NCBI GenBank assembly: GCA_024449915.1
Contig: JAMZAV010003235.1
Span: 1-64,000, forward strand
Origin: Sweltsa coloradensis
Lineage: Eukaryota > Arthropoda > Insecta > Plecoptera > Chloroperlidae
Direction: 5' to 3'
DNA length: 64,000 nt
Of the stretch, positions 44,978 through 56,629 are shown in pieces (the first letter of the stretch is position 1; each line of letters begins with the position of its first letter). Made by a program: the position numbers and the translations under genes. A model generated the notes under the pieces. That model was not told the DNA's origin, did not search any database, and saw nothing but the letters and a program-made list of their open reading frames with translations.

Positions 44978-45257
44978 AGTAAACCTTTGGCGTTTATGGC
45001 AAATCTTCCTAAAGTTAATTTTGAATACACTATCGCAAGTAGAGTTTTTATCAAAACGACAAAGGTCAAATATAATAATCGCTCTGGTGTAGACCAGCGA
45101 GAGTAATTGCTAAATACAAAATTAAAAACTTTTGGCAGATTAAAATCTATAAGATTAAACAAAAGAACTACTTAACCCCGTTGGAAGGGTTGCCATCGGT
45201 TTGTTATCAAAGTGTCTGACATATTTCACATTAAAAACATCATGATTTAATGGATGG

Positions 45258-46700
45258 TTAGGCATAGATAAAATTTTTATTACGTACGTTATACCCATCA
45301 AGAGGTTTCGCCGTTCTGCCAAGGAGGACACACCTGACTCGGCATACAAGCTGACTACCGGGCTTGTTCGAAATGCACCAAGAGCAAGACGAAGACCACA
45401 ATGGTGGACAGTGTCTAGAAGTGTAAGGGTTGTGTTTACTTGCTGAAGAGTATACGAAACATCCATAGTCCATCTTGGAGCAAACTAGAGATCCGTAAAT
45501 TCTCAACATGCAAGTCCTATCTGCACCCCACGATGTATTACTGAGAACTTTCAATAGGTTGATTTTCAACATGCATTTTTTGCGTAACTCAACAACGTGG
45601 TCTTTCAAATTTAGCTTTTTGTCAAACACCATGCCGAGAAGACGGACATTTGTTTTGAATAGAAGTTCTACATTGTTAAATGATAGTTGTGGGTCATTTT
45701 GGATTCCTTGAAGACGGCAAAAGTGAATGCACTGAGTTTTTTCGGGAGAGAATCGTGTCCCCCGCTTTCGAGCCCATTCACTTATATTGTTCAATCCAAT
45801 TTGCACGTGTCTTTGAGCTGTTGATAAATTTACCGATCTGTAGAAGATTCCCAGGTCATCTACAAATAGGCACGACATTAGGCTCTTTGGGATACAATCC
45901 ACCACACTGTTTATTCCAATAGCAAACAGTGATACCGACAAGACCGAGCCTTGTGGTACACCTGTTTCCAGTGAGAACGAATCTGACAAAACATTGTTAA
46001 CACGCACTTTGAAAGTTCTATCTTTTAAAAAGTTTTCTAAAAATTTTGGCATGTGCCCTCGAAAACCCCACTCGTGAATCTGTTGAAGAATATTATATCT
46101 CCATGTTGTATCGTATGCTTTTTCAATGTCAAAAAGCACACCAACAACATGTTGTTTTGCAACAAACCCTTCTTGAATAAACGTCTCTAATCGAACCAAG
46201 TGGTCGATGGTGCAACGACGTTGACGAAATCCACATTGGACGTTCGCCAATAAACTGCGTGTCTCCAGCATCCACATTAGTCGTTTGTTGATCATCTTTT
46301 CGAACAATTTGCAAAAGCAACTTGTCAGAGAAATAGGGCGATATGAAGTCGGCATCGACTTATCTTTTGTGGGTTTGAGAAGTGGAATTAAGATGGCACT
46401 ACGCCAACTATCGGGAAATATGTCAGACAACCACAAAATATTAAAAAATAAAATAATAACTTCCAATGAGGGATCAGTCAGGTGCACAAACATGTCGTTG
46501 TGCATTTTGTCTTCTCCCACAGATGTGCGACGTAATGAGCTTAACGCCATACGGAGTTCCCACAAAGAGAACGCTCTGTTGTATGGCTCATCGTTTTCAG
46601 ATGAGAAATTAAGTTTTCGAGCTTCTGTAAACTGCTTGTGTGCTAGAAATTCTGCATAATATCGTGCATTACTGCTTACCGATGCAAAATGTGTACCCAA
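45258..46700 (-). pseudogene. LINE reverse transcriptase domain, frame-broken at its end
   Basis: 480 codons. RT motifs occur in order: SYRPISLTSCFCKLFEKMI (residues 119-137), QCGFRQRRCTIDHL, FDIEKAYD with catalytic Asp191, GVPQGSVLSVSLF, and FVDD at 279-282 in place of the usual YADD or FADD. The thumb-like region follows. Around 45,450 the frame shifts: the true continuation is in a second frame (45,466-45,155), and the last ~60 codons of this ORF are out of frame. The start lies inside the ORF because the 5' end of the element is gone. It would have copied the element's RNA at the target site; as it stands it is inactive. Confidence 0.88.
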
Positions 46701-46735
46701 AAGGGACTATCTATTATGTCTGGCTGGTATAGTAA

Positions 46736-47640
46736 ATGGAGATTTGGGTTAAACCAACAAAAGACTTCAGGCACGTTCTTCAGCAGGAAGCGGATCATCA
46801 CAAATCACCACAAAAATCGCACATCGCACACATTGGTGTGAAATTTGAGAGCAATCGAAAAATAATTTCTTATGAAAATCGCAATTTTACGCTTTTTTCG
46901 TTCAAAAAAAAAATTCTTTGACTTATAACATCTACATGCTTTATTCGATTGTAATGATATTTTAACAGAACCTCAATTTTATGAATTTATATATTTGTGT
47001 AAAATTTGAGCGCAATCGAAAAATAATTTCTCATGAAAATCGCAATTTTACACTTTTTTGTTTTTAAAACATACGGTCATCCAACCACGCGCCTGAAAAA
47101 GCGTTTGCGAAGTATCCTAGTGTACGAGATTGGGTCCTCTTAAACAGCCCTCGGACATCTCTTCACAATTTCCTATTCCAATTAGGCCTACCTAAAATTG
47201 GATGAGCGTAGCAAGCGAAGCGAAGATTCCATTTCACTACACTGGAGAAAAAAATCCGGAATCTTTTTTTTCCCTTTTTTTATATTTTTGTGTGTTTGTC
47301 CACACGATTCCGGCTAAACCGCTACTCCAATTGCGATGGAATTTTCTGGAGGCCTTCGAAATCTCTGAACTTAGAACTGCCACATTTTTTAGCGCAATCG
47401 GAAAATTATTTCTTATGAAAATCGCAATTTTACGATTTTTTTCGGTTTTTAAAAAATCTCTTCGACTTATAACACCAACATGCTTTATCCGATTGTAATG
47501 ATTTGTTCACAGAACCTTAATTTTATGAATTAATATATTCGTGTGAAATTTGAGCGCAAAAATAATCATAAAAATAAATAAAATTTTAACAATTAGTTTT
47601 TTTCAATTGGTTAAATAAAATTATGTAGGCCTACCACTTC
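46736..47640. repeat. Repeats with ~160-bp subunits and GATGAGCGTA ends
   Basis: The motif GCAATCGAAAAATAATTTCT followed by ATGAAAATCGCAATTTTAC occurs at about 46,850, 47,008 and 47,390; distances are near 158-163 bp where copies are adjacent. At 47,197 a unit starts GGATGAGCGTAGCAAGCG, and at 47,085 another ends TCATCCAACCACGCG. A related unit is at 54,125-54,535. A SINE piece (GATTGGGTCCTCTTAAACAG) lies at about 47,128-47,170. No gene. Confidence 0.6.
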
Positions 47641-47943
47641 TATAAAACCTGCTGTTGTACCCATTTAATACATTTAGATTAAAACAAACCTACACTTTTT
47701 ACTCTTTTAATCTCAATTAGAAGTTTATCAAATTCTTTTTCACCCGAGATAAAAATAGAATTTTGCAACAACAGAGCTCCTTGTATAAAATTATGTACAT
47801 TCTTCACATCAGTCAGTTTTTCTGCCAAATAATATGGCATTTAGTTATTTTTAAATTTAAAAATTAAAACTAATAAAACTAAATAAATAAATTGTATTTA
47901 GACTCTACCCACTCAGTTATATTACTGATTTTCAGTGGGGGAC
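47641..47943. other. AT-rich DNA, nothing recognised
   Basis: No repeat family or coding region seen. Confidence 0.4.
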
Positions 47944-48308
47944 AGTAAATCAAAGTGACCAAGCCAACCCTGCAGGCCCTGACGCAATCGACGAGTGAGC
48001 GATAACCAACCAAAGATCGATACTTTTATTACGAAATATAGCAATCAGTGGTATCCGTATGGTTGCGAATTCACCCGCGGATCAACGCCAGAATCAACAA
48101 GGCTGATTCAGAACAACTCTGAATTTATTATTTTCTTTGTTGCTAGGACGGCTCCAAAGTCACCGTTTACAAACTGCAAAGACAAGAACTGATACATACA
48201 GGTCCAAATCAGAAGTTAAAAAACTTCTGACTTTGACGGCAATCGAACCCTGGACCTACTGCATTGGAAGCAGCTGATACGCTTACTACAAGACCAACGA
48301 GCCACACC
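47944..48308 (-). repeat. tRNA-derived SINE, copy 1
   Basis: About 360 bp shared with 57,023-57,368. On the minus strand the head (48,307 to 48,238) reads TGTGGCTCGTTGGTCTTG, with a tRNA-like D arm, an arm carrying GCTTCCAATGCAG, and a B box GGTTCGATTGCC-like end. The remainder is a family-specific body ending in TTTGATTTACTG. An internal pol III promoter is inferred. Confidence 0.75.
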
Positions 48309-48318
48309 AATACTACCA

Positions 48319-48690
48319 CTAATAAAAAACTAATACCAATAACATTATATTCTCCTTAATACTTAACCATTCCAAAATATTTAACATCCTCCTAAGTCCT
48401 AATAATCCTATAAAATATATATTATAAACATATAAATAATAATAAATATTCCCCTTTAAATAATCATTAATAATCCTCCTCCTCCTAATCGGTATTTGTA
48501 TTAATTTTCCACATTTTATAATGCAGCACAAGGCTTTATTTAGTAGGATCTGCAATTTATCTAAATCATTTTTAGTAACTCAAAGCACTGGAGCAAAATA
48601 TTCAAAATTAGGCTTTATAATAAAATTATGCACCATATATTTTCTTGTCCAACTAGTAGGTTTGCATCCAATTCTTGTCAGATAACCTAA
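48319..48690 (-). pseudogene. Fragment of another LINE reverse transcriptase
   Basis: A minus-strand translation begins GYLTRIGCKP, continues with IIKPNFEYFAPVL, one stop codon, then DLDKLQILLNKALCCIIKC. This is the region downstream of the RT catalytic core (thumb-like segment) in CR1/jockey-type elements, where a YASVxW-like motif precedes LQKxQNRALR. Only about 125 codons remain, with at least one stop; it was inserted beside or partly overlapped by the SINE. It is different from the 44-46-kb LINE. Confidence 0.7.
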
Positions 48691-48714
48691 AGTTTCCACC
48701 TTGCGGTTTACGAC

Positions 48715-49737
48715 TTAGGAGGACTTTTCACGCGGTGTGGTGGGTGGCGACGATGCCGACGAAACTTCGGGCAACGGTGGTGGTGAATACGTCGGGGCCT
48801 TGTTGCGTGTTGAAGACGCCATGCAGGACGATGAACCCCTCTCGTGACTCCCTCTACTCGCCTTGATTGACCGATTCTCTAGACCCTTGAATCTGCCTGC
48901 AATCAAAATAATTTTCCTAAAATATATGCATAAAACAATACCGATTGAGTAAAAATCTAGGTAATAATCTTCCAAGATGAGTTATTCTAACTTTTCACAT
49001 AGGCCTACTCCCACATTGTGTACATTGTGACTTATCACTCACTTTCGTGGACATGAAAAGCAATGCTGCATTGATGGTCGCAAGAGAAGATCCTGGATAA
49101 ATACTGAATTGAAATAAATACGATAATTGCATGAAGCATTGAAATTATTAAAACAAGTTAAAGTTTCTCATACGTTTTTTGTTGCAATAACTAATTTGTA
49201 CCAGACCTAACATGCAAAATAAGATAATAAAATATTAAAATTACGAATTTACCTGTCAGTCTGAAAGTAAAGTGGTGGTCTAACAAAATCAACACACTTT
49301 CAAAATTAAAAGCTTGGTCGATGATCTTGCGTTCGTCATGTTAGTTTTCGTCAATGACCACAACCAAGTAGGCCTACCCTTCACTATTCTCATTGACTTT
49401 TCTATTCCCAGACATGCATTGCAACCATGGGCAGGTTTCTCACGAGAAAAAAAAAGGAACAATGTAAAACATAAGAGTCTACGCGCTTGTGGACTTGGCT
49501 ACCTTTGGGTTTGAACGACACCATCTCACCGATGTCTTGAATGGCACCACGGGCGTCAAACAGCGCCATCTCTCCCACTGGGCGGTCAGCAACGATGTGG
49601 CCGACGTTCTTGCTGCTTTCGTTGTTGGACCGGTACGGTCTTGTCCCATCCCCCTTAAGACAATCGCTCGCCTCGTTATCGGTTTGTTTCTGGCCGTCAG
49701 CCGTCTTGTACGCACCAGGACCTGGTAGGGCAATCAT
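48715..49737 (-). CDS. Candidate two-exon host gene, 138 aa, unknown function
   Basis: Exon A runs 49,737-49,503 (ATG at 49,737; MIALPGPGAYKTADG start) and ends AAAG|GT. The intron is 606 bp (49,502-48,897) with acceptor TTTTGATTGCAG|GC. Exon B runs 48,896-48,715 and ends TAA. The phases match: exon A leaves one base and exon B supplies two, giving an uninterrupted 138-codon frame. Both exons have codon use much richer in G/C at third positions than the AT-rich surroundings. The first half has no recognised domain (GEMALFDARGAIQDIGEM); the second is basic, then Ser/Pro/Thr-rich (SPPPLPEVSSASSPPTTP), so probably disordered. I do not recognise the family. An upstream non-coding or coding exon is possible, because the frame is open upstream of the ATG to about 49,752. 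The donor is a weak match and no poly(A) signal was identified. Confidence 0.45.
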
Positions 49738-49752
49738 TTGATTGTTTGTCAC

Positions 49753-50394
49753 CTTGTATATGATATTTATTTTAAATCAACATTAAACTAATCACTATGG
49801 ATGGTGGTTTTCAACCCCACAAAATAGCAATACATAAATATAACCCAACACGGGTTTTGGAACTGAAGAAACAACACTGTTCCACCGTTTCCCAATCCAA
49901 GTTCTCCCCAAGGCCTACACTTGGGCGAGCATTGTCGGACACTCATTCAATTATTATTTATCAGCTCTCACCTTGTGAGGAGCTAAAATCTACAAAGTTT
50001 CTACCGTGATGTATTAATCCCGTACAGCGGTGCAGCAGGATGATGATCACCGCAAGAAACGTGCAATGTACGGAATATGCAATTTGTGTGTGAAATATTT
50101 ACCGTGCACGTTTGCAAATGCCACCTACGCTACCGACAGTTGTAGCTCAAGCTTACAGCGCGATACTCGGATCAGGGCGGTGCCACGTGCGACGTCACCG
50201 TCGGTAGCTCCTGTGTTGGAAGTGTACGCGTTTCTATATTGTCCTACCGAACACTTACACACTTAATTGTCAATATAGTTTATTTGAACATACTGCATTC
50301 TTTTTTTTATTAGATTTCTAATAGAAATTGTGAAATATTGTGTAGCAACTGAAACAATAACTAAACACTTGGAGGATTTCTTGATGGTTAAGTG
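49753..50394. other. Upstream region of the candidate gene, locally GC-rich
   Basis: Mostly AT-rich, with a GC-rich patch at 50,100-50,230. No coding region is convincing on either strand. Confidence 0.4.
50178..50215 (-). promoter_or_regulatory. Possible promoter elements: CRE-like and E-box motifs
   Basis: The minus strand reads GGTGACGTCGCACGTGGCAC: a TGACGTCG CRE-like site next to a CACGTG E-box, about 450 bp upstream of the candidate gene's ATG. Motif occurrence alone is weak evidence. Confidence 0.25.
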
Positions 50395-51234
50395 ATACCC
50401 TGGTATCCTAACTTTACGAGTGTTTTCCCTAACACCTTTAGTTTACTGCCATCATAGGTTGACAATTTTGTCTTATAATGTTGTAATATGAGACCCGCTT
50501 TTGCTAGCTTAGTCTCAAACACTTCTCTATGGACTACTGTAACTACTGCCCCCGTGTCTACCTCCGTCAGAATTGGAATTCCTTCTATGTATCTACATTT
50601 ACACTACACAAGGCAATTTATCTTTTGATGAAAAATTAGATGGGTATACGCAATGTTATACATTTCACTATCATTTTCTGCAGAGTGCAGAGCTACTTTC
50701 AATATCTTCCGCACACCGGAAGACTTTGCTGACATACCTGTGTTCCTGCACATTAATGCGATGTGCCCATGTTTGTTGCACAGGTAACACTTCCAGTTGC
50801 GGGCTGGACATGCCTGTCCATGACTACGGCCGCAGCGGCAACAGCTTGGCCGGAGTCCATCTCCGGGTGGCTCTTGGTCTTGGTGACGAGGTCGCTCAAC
50901 TGCAGACTGGAATGATAAGGACACATACTGAATCACAAAGTTCGCCTGTACCTTTTCACTTGAAAGTCCGCAGCCAAATAGATCCAGGCATTTGGTATAT
51001 AAAGAGACAGAATTTGCATGCGGCTGCTAACTATCACATATTCTGTTATAGACTCGCCTTCCTCTTGCACTCGTTTGAAAAAGCGTCGCCTTTCGGCAAT
51101 GACGAATCTTTTAGGTATGTAGTGCGTTTTTAAGGCCAACACTATTTCGTTGTACGTCGTGGACCCAAGCAAAACCGGTGACATCAGTTTCCAAAGCATG
51201 AGCAGGTGTGTCGAATTTTGTGATATCCGACTCT
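50395..51234 (-). pseudogene. Gypsy-type gag/protease remnant
   Basis: The minus strand encodes the C-terminal half of a Gag and the start of Pol, in broken frames. A capsid segment (ERRRFFKRVQEEGESITEYV) lies at about 51,110-51,050. Two zinc knuckles follow near 50,840-50,750: a CX2CX3HX3C variant (CCRCGRSHGQAC) and a canonical CX2CX4HX4C (CYLCNKHGHIALMC). An aspartic protease start with DTGA (50,559-50,548) and LKVLGKTLVKLG follows. RT is absent. Its left end fades at about 50,395; its right end is cut at 51,235 by the inverted-repeat element. Inactive, and a different family from the 28.8-39.5-kb Gypsy, which lacks zinc knuckles. Confidence 0.75.
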
Positions 51235-51385
51235 GGGGGCCTAGCCTCGACAAACTGTCGGAAAGCATTTTTTCGGCCGACCACAAAAACCGAATTTCGG
51301 AAAGTCTAGCCTCGACGGTATTTTGCGACAGTCGGATTGAGGAACCCGAATTCGTAAAGTTTCCGACAACTATCCCAGCCGTTGT
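51235..51385 (+). repeat. Left terminal inverted repeat of the 5.55-kb candidate
   Basis: Pairs with 56,630-56,790 in reverse complement. It contains TAGCCTCGAC twice and several TCGGAAAG/TTTCCGAC motifs. Confidence 0.55.
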
Positions 51386-51639
51386 CGGAACATAATTTAT
51401 TCAACCAATGGGAGAGCGCTCAGACGCGAGCGGTGGGAACGACAAGGTTTGAAGGCAGTGGTCTTCGCCCACTTTTAGTAAACAAAATAACACATGGGAC
51501 TTGACAAGTGTCAATCTGTGGACGTAAATGTTCCCAAGACCTTTTCAAAATCGGGTTTTAGGAGCCTAGGCGTCAGTTCTTGAGTAATGCCATGCAATCT
51601 TATTTGAAATATTGCATCAGCAAAAGAAGAACAAGGATT

Positions 51640-54124
51640 CTGGTGGTCTAGGCCTACCCAACGATAGGCCTACGAGGTTCATGAGGTATGTTTATCTTAG
51701 CCTAGTACCTAGACCCTACATCATAAAGTTCATCATAAAGGACCTAGCCTTTGTTTAAATTTATGCACACAAATCTAGCCCTGTCACAAGTAGTAGGCCT
51801 ATGTAGTATCTGCTAATCTAGGCCTACGAAAGACCTGAGCTGACTTCACCTAACCTAAAATAGGGACCAGGGAACTTCAAGCCCTAGGACACTGTGCATA
51901 GGACTAGGAAGTAGGGCCTACATAAGATACACAAGGGCCAAACCATAACCAAACTAAAGCATAGGACTAGGTTAGGTTCAACGCTGTTACAATACAACTC
52001 TAGGCCAGCCCATGCACTAGGCCCTACGCCTAACTTACTGACTCACTAGAATTACAAACAGGCCTAGAGAGCATTGTCAGACCTAAACATGGACATAAAC
52101 CATCGGCTTGATAGGCCTAGGCAATCTTTAGGTCATATCAGATCATTGTAATGTAGTGTGCATTGCATTCAGGGGACCTTAATTTAGGTTCGGCCTACGT
52201 CGGGGGAAAAAACTCAAAAATTGTAATCCGCGTTCCAGCCCACGTTGGACGCTAGTAATATAAACGGGGAATAAGTAATATAAAGTAGTGCCTATGCTAG
52301 AGAACTTGAACTAAAAACTATTATTTTATTACAGATGCAATTATTCAACAACGCTATGATTGTTATGGTCGTGCGGCAGCTTAAAATGAAGAACTGTTGA
52401 AACTACTGTACTTTCAGCACCGGTACCCTCCTAGCCCCTGCAGTAATCAGCACATGGAATGAGTTACTGATGTCGTGAAGAGGTAAGATTTTATGTTGGG
52501 CAGGTGGGGGCAGGGGTAAGCCCTACATATTGCAAGTGTGGTCAGTAAACCGGCTCTAGTGGCTGCTTACGTCTAACGTGCTCTGCCGTCAAACATACGG
52601 CAGGTTTAGAAGCCCATCAGACAGCGCTGCAGTCTCATGTTTTTACTTAGCATAGGCCTATTATGATTTGCCGTTATTCAGGCCATCAAACAAGAAGTTA
52701 CAATAAACTTACGTCAAATAAATTTAAAATATAATAATTATTGTAAGACCATAGGTCTAGGTCAGACTTTAAAAATATCACCAATCTATATCGGTAGCAT
52801 ACCAAGGCCTACGCAGATATGAATCGAAAAATAATGTCAAAAATTACTTGGGCCCCTAATGTAAAAAGCCTAATGGATAAAATCTATTAGGCGTTAGGCC
52901 TATGTATTTTAAAATCTTGGCCATGTAGCCTAAGACTACTTATTCTAAAAAGGTGGTGGCTTATTATAAAGAAGACTATAATGTAGATTAATTGAACTTG
53001 GTGAATAAATTATCTCAAAGACAAATACCGGCACTCACATTCTCTACCAAACTCTCCTCGGCCACTTGAGATTCAAATTAAATTCAGGCCTCGCCTACTG
53101 TGATATAGGTAGGACTTAGTTTTCATTACAACTAGCTGGCATATTTAAAAAAAATTAAATCAAACAATCAGGCTTAGTAATTTAAAGAAGAACATGATTT
53201 AGGCCTAGGCCAAAATTAATGTTATTTAGATTTTTATTACAAGTAGTAGGGCTATAGCACACAATTCAATAGGCTACTACATGATTTTTTTTGTTGACAG
53301 TTTCCTGAAGGTGGGCATCAACTAGCTGCCAATGGGTGTGCCTCTAAAATCTCCTAGACCTTCCAGCACTTGCAGTTGGCCTACTGGTACCTGTAGTGTC
53401 TGGAGTGGATCGTTGGCTACAGCGGCACAGCCTCAAGAAAAAGTCCCCAAGGAGAAGAATCTCTCAATTTATTAAGCCTTCAAATATTATAATAAATTAC
53501 TAACTACAAAACCAACTTGCCTAAATTCCATATTACCTGTAGGGCCTATAGCCTATACAAATAAAACAAAATATTGTGTGATATACTGCAATTCAATGAT
53601 AGATCTTTCCCCATTACTGTTTTATTAGCCTACTAGCAATGTATGCGGGTTGAAATGAACTCAATCGGCCTTAAAACCAGTGTCCGTTTAAACTATGAAT
53701 TATTTTAACCGCATAACCTGCATCGAACTCTAGCAATGTAAACGGGGTAAAAAACTATTGTACCTACACCCTGCATACCTTATGTTCTTTAAATAATTTT
53801 CTTACAATAGGAAGGCCTAGAAATTCATAACATAAAAAGACTTGACTATGCCATTTCTTTAAAAGAATTCGTTCAACCTGTACGCATACTTAGAGAAGGA
53901 ACTTTTTAAAAGAACAAGTTCCATTTTCCCGGAACTTTTAAGGAACTTGATTTATTTTAATGTTGAGGAACTTTTAATTGATCAAGTTCATATTTTCAAG
54001 GGACTTTTTAGAAAGTTCCTTAAAACGTTCCAGTATAATTAAGTAGTCAATTTTGTACTTAGCACCACTTTTCAGGATTTGTTAGCGTTAGCAAACAACT
54101 TTGCCGTTATGGATCATTTATAAT
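51640..54124. other. TAGGCCTA-rich non-coding DNA
   Basis: Frequent AGGCCTA/TAGGCCT words, no ORF of note. Interior of the candidate inverted-repeat element. Confidence 0.5.
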
Positions 54125-54535
54125 TAGATGAGCGTAGCGAGCGAAGCAAAGATTCCATTCTACTAGGCCTACACTGGAGAAAAAATTCCGGAATGTTTTC
54201 TTTTTTTCTTTCTTTCTTTTTTTGTTGTATTTTTGTCTGTTTTTCCACATGATTCCGGCTAAACCGATACTCCGATTGCGATGAAATTTTATGGAGGCCT
54301 TCGAAATCTCTGAACTTAGAACTGCCACGTTTTTGAGCGCAATCGGAAAATTATTTCTCATGAAAATTGCAATTTTATGATTTTTTCCTTTTTTTAAAAT
54401 TACGATTGATTAAAAATTTAAGTTATTTTTTAATTTCATTTAATAAAGTTCAACTTAGATATGATTTTTTCACAGAACAACAGAAAATACAAATAACACA
54501 TGGCAGCTCAATGCACCAATTACGCTCATCCAACA
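54125..54535. repeat. MITE-like repeat with GATGAGCGTA ends
   Basis: Starts AGATGAGCGTAGCGAGCG and ends TTACGCTCATCC, so both termini carry GATGAGCGTA in inverted orientation. The body matches the repeat at 47,199 (TTCCGGCTAAACC, GGAGGCCTTCGAAATCTC, GAACTTAGAACTGCCAC, GCAATCGGAAAATTATTTCT). The minus-strand 84-codon frame over it is not a gene. Confidence 0.6.
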
Positions 54536-56257
54536 ACGCGGCAGGACTTAAGCGTTTTCCTAGTTTTCATATCATACGTATCATCATGATTCATGACCCT
54601 ACCGCTCACCGTGCTCTTTGACAGCCGTACGCAATACGCATGCTTGCAAGTTGCACGTCAGTCACTCTGCAGTCGCATTAAAAAAATTAAAAATAAAAGG
54701 GAACCTTTTTAAGGAACTTTAGTTCCTTTTTATGAGGAACTTAAACTTTTTAGAGGTAAGGGTGTAAAAAGGAACTTTAAAGAACTTTATAAAAGTTATT
54801 TTTTTAATTGATGAACTGAATCTTTTATAAGCTCCTTTTAAAAGGAACTCCCCCAGGTATGCCTGTATGATACATTTGTTTTTGTGTCACTTGGTGCAGT
54901 GGTTAAGGTGTATGTCAATATTCAGTGGCTTCAAAATTGCTAACAAGCAAAATAAATTATGAAAATCTACATTGACTCGCTTGCACGCAGTTCTATGCAT
55001 GGCGTAGGCCTAAATCTGGAACGCATAAAGCTGACTGCACTTGCTCGCTACGTACTAAGCAGACTCGAGTGCTAAATATTAGCACATGAATCTAATGCTT
55101 CAAATGAAGAAGGATCGGGGTACAGGTTCAGACAGACTTTTTACTTCAAAAGGGTATATCATCCATTATGAACTAAATTCTAGTTTTATTCGTAGTTTTT
55201 TTATTGATGCCGTTGCAGCTTTCAATTCAATTTTTGCAATTGACGCTGAGCTGAGGTAAAGAGAAGGAAGAGAGTATATATTCCAAGAGTTGCTGCTGCA
55301 CTAGAATTTTACAAGGTCAATTTTATACATTTTAGGCCTACATTTACATTTTTTACATTTTTTTACATTTATACATTTTATTCCAAAATTCTACACGCAA
55401 GTTCGTAAGTTGCGAGTGACTTTAGATAGGCCTATCTAGGCTACCGGTAGTGACTAGGCCTAATGTTTTTAGACAGTAGGCCTAGGTACCAGTGCTACTT
55501 TATCACTGGGTTTGTAGCAAATTAAGCGGCATATGGTGTGTGTCCTTGTAGGGAATTTTTGGCGTTACCTCATTTTGCAGTGGTGCCGATCAATGATCTC
55601 TACCGGTACAGAAGAAAGAGTAGGGGCCTAGGCCTATGACTTGTAGCCTAGGGCCCTACACTAGGCACACCAGGCCTTTCTAACCACCCACAGGTAGGCC
55701 TAGCTAACTGATACCGGTAGGTAACCTACTTCCTACAGTAGGCCTAGGCCCTAACAAAAAAAGCAAGGCCTAGACCTGATGGGGCCTAGGCTAGGCTTAG
55801 CTTACAATTATTTATAGCCTACTAGGCCTAATCCTTTGGGGTAGGGCCTACCTAGGCTAGGCCCTACCATAGGTAGCCCTAGGGCCTATTTAGGCCTAGA
55901 CCAATGACCTTCCCTTAACTTGGGATATGGCTAGGGAGTGCCTAATCCAATAATTAAGCTGTTTTGTTGGCTTTAGCATTCACAAAAAAAATAGACTTAG
56001 CTTAGGCCTTTGTGTGGGTAATGCAAATGACATAAGGCCTATCCCCTAGCCTAGCTTAGGGTAGGGGTTAGGGCTAGGCCTAGGCCTAGACCTAGGCTAG
56101 GCCTAGTAGACCCTCCCTTAGGCAAAACTTCAGGGCCTAGCTAGGACGTAAGGGTCTATGGCCTAGGGGCTAGGCCTAGCCCTAGTCGTAGGTTAGGCCC
56201 TACCAGTTTCTATTGTTTAGGTTAAGGTACGATTATCTAGAATCCTAGGCCCTAGGC
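54536..56257. other. Non-coding DNA, very TAGGCCTA-rich at 55,430-56,250
   Basis: Contains simple (TTTTACATTT) runs near 55,345-55,380, AGGAACTT/AAGTTCC repeats near 54,695-54,850 (and also 53,895-54,025), and the densest AGGCCTA cluster of the window. No ORF. Confidence 0.5.
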
Positions 56258-56402
56258 CTATTCTTCCCCAGTAAATAATAAAAATACCACTGAAATACAT
56301 GACGGGTGTGATGAGACCAAAGACCCTCCACAAGGACACTCACGATTTTTGCGTAGGCCTAATAAAACTCGCAAAGCGGACTTTGGAAAATTCAACTGCG
56401 GC

Positions 56403-56404
<2 letters not shown>

Positions 56405-56447
<43 letters not shown>
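56405..56447. repeat. CT dinucleotide microsatellite
   Basis: About 21 uninterrupted CT units. Ser-Leu and Arg-Glu frames across it are artefacts of the repeat. Confidence 0.95.
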
Positions 56448-56451
<4 letters not shown>

Positions 56452-56629
56452 CCCCACTCCCTTTTACAAATCTTATTTTCTCAGCGTCAAAATACATCGA
56501 CAAATTAAAACAGCAACTTGCGACAGCCCCATCAACAGAGCGTCCATCTTGAAAACATCGCACACATGTCTCTGCACATGTGACTGTCAACCAATCAGAT
56601 GGCTTCCTACTCTGACGTCACCTTGTCGG

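Larger units (their letters stand above)
43950..46735 (-). mobile_element. 5'-truncated non-LTR retrotransposon (RT plus RNase H)
   Basis: Minus-strand LINE copy starting inside the region before RT and ending in the 3' tail (TTTCTCACGTCG) at about 43,951. ORF1 and the endonuclease are missing, as usual for 5' truncation. RT and RNase H are present. An RNase H domain after RT places it among RNase H-bearing clades such as the I group; finer classification needs a tree. It is the reference for fragments F0-F3 and the tails elsewhere. Confidence 0.88.

Noticed and set aside
49489..49728. Plus-strand 79-codon ORF over exon A
   Set aside because: The minus strand gives better codon use and a phase-matched downstream exon; the plus frame has neither.
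52000..56250. Telomere-like or centromere-like array from the AGGCCTA words
   Set aside because: The words are frequent but irregularly spaced, not tandem.
56258..56590. Ser-Leu and Arg-Glu repeat proteins
   Set aside because: Translation of a CT microsatellite in several frames on both strands.
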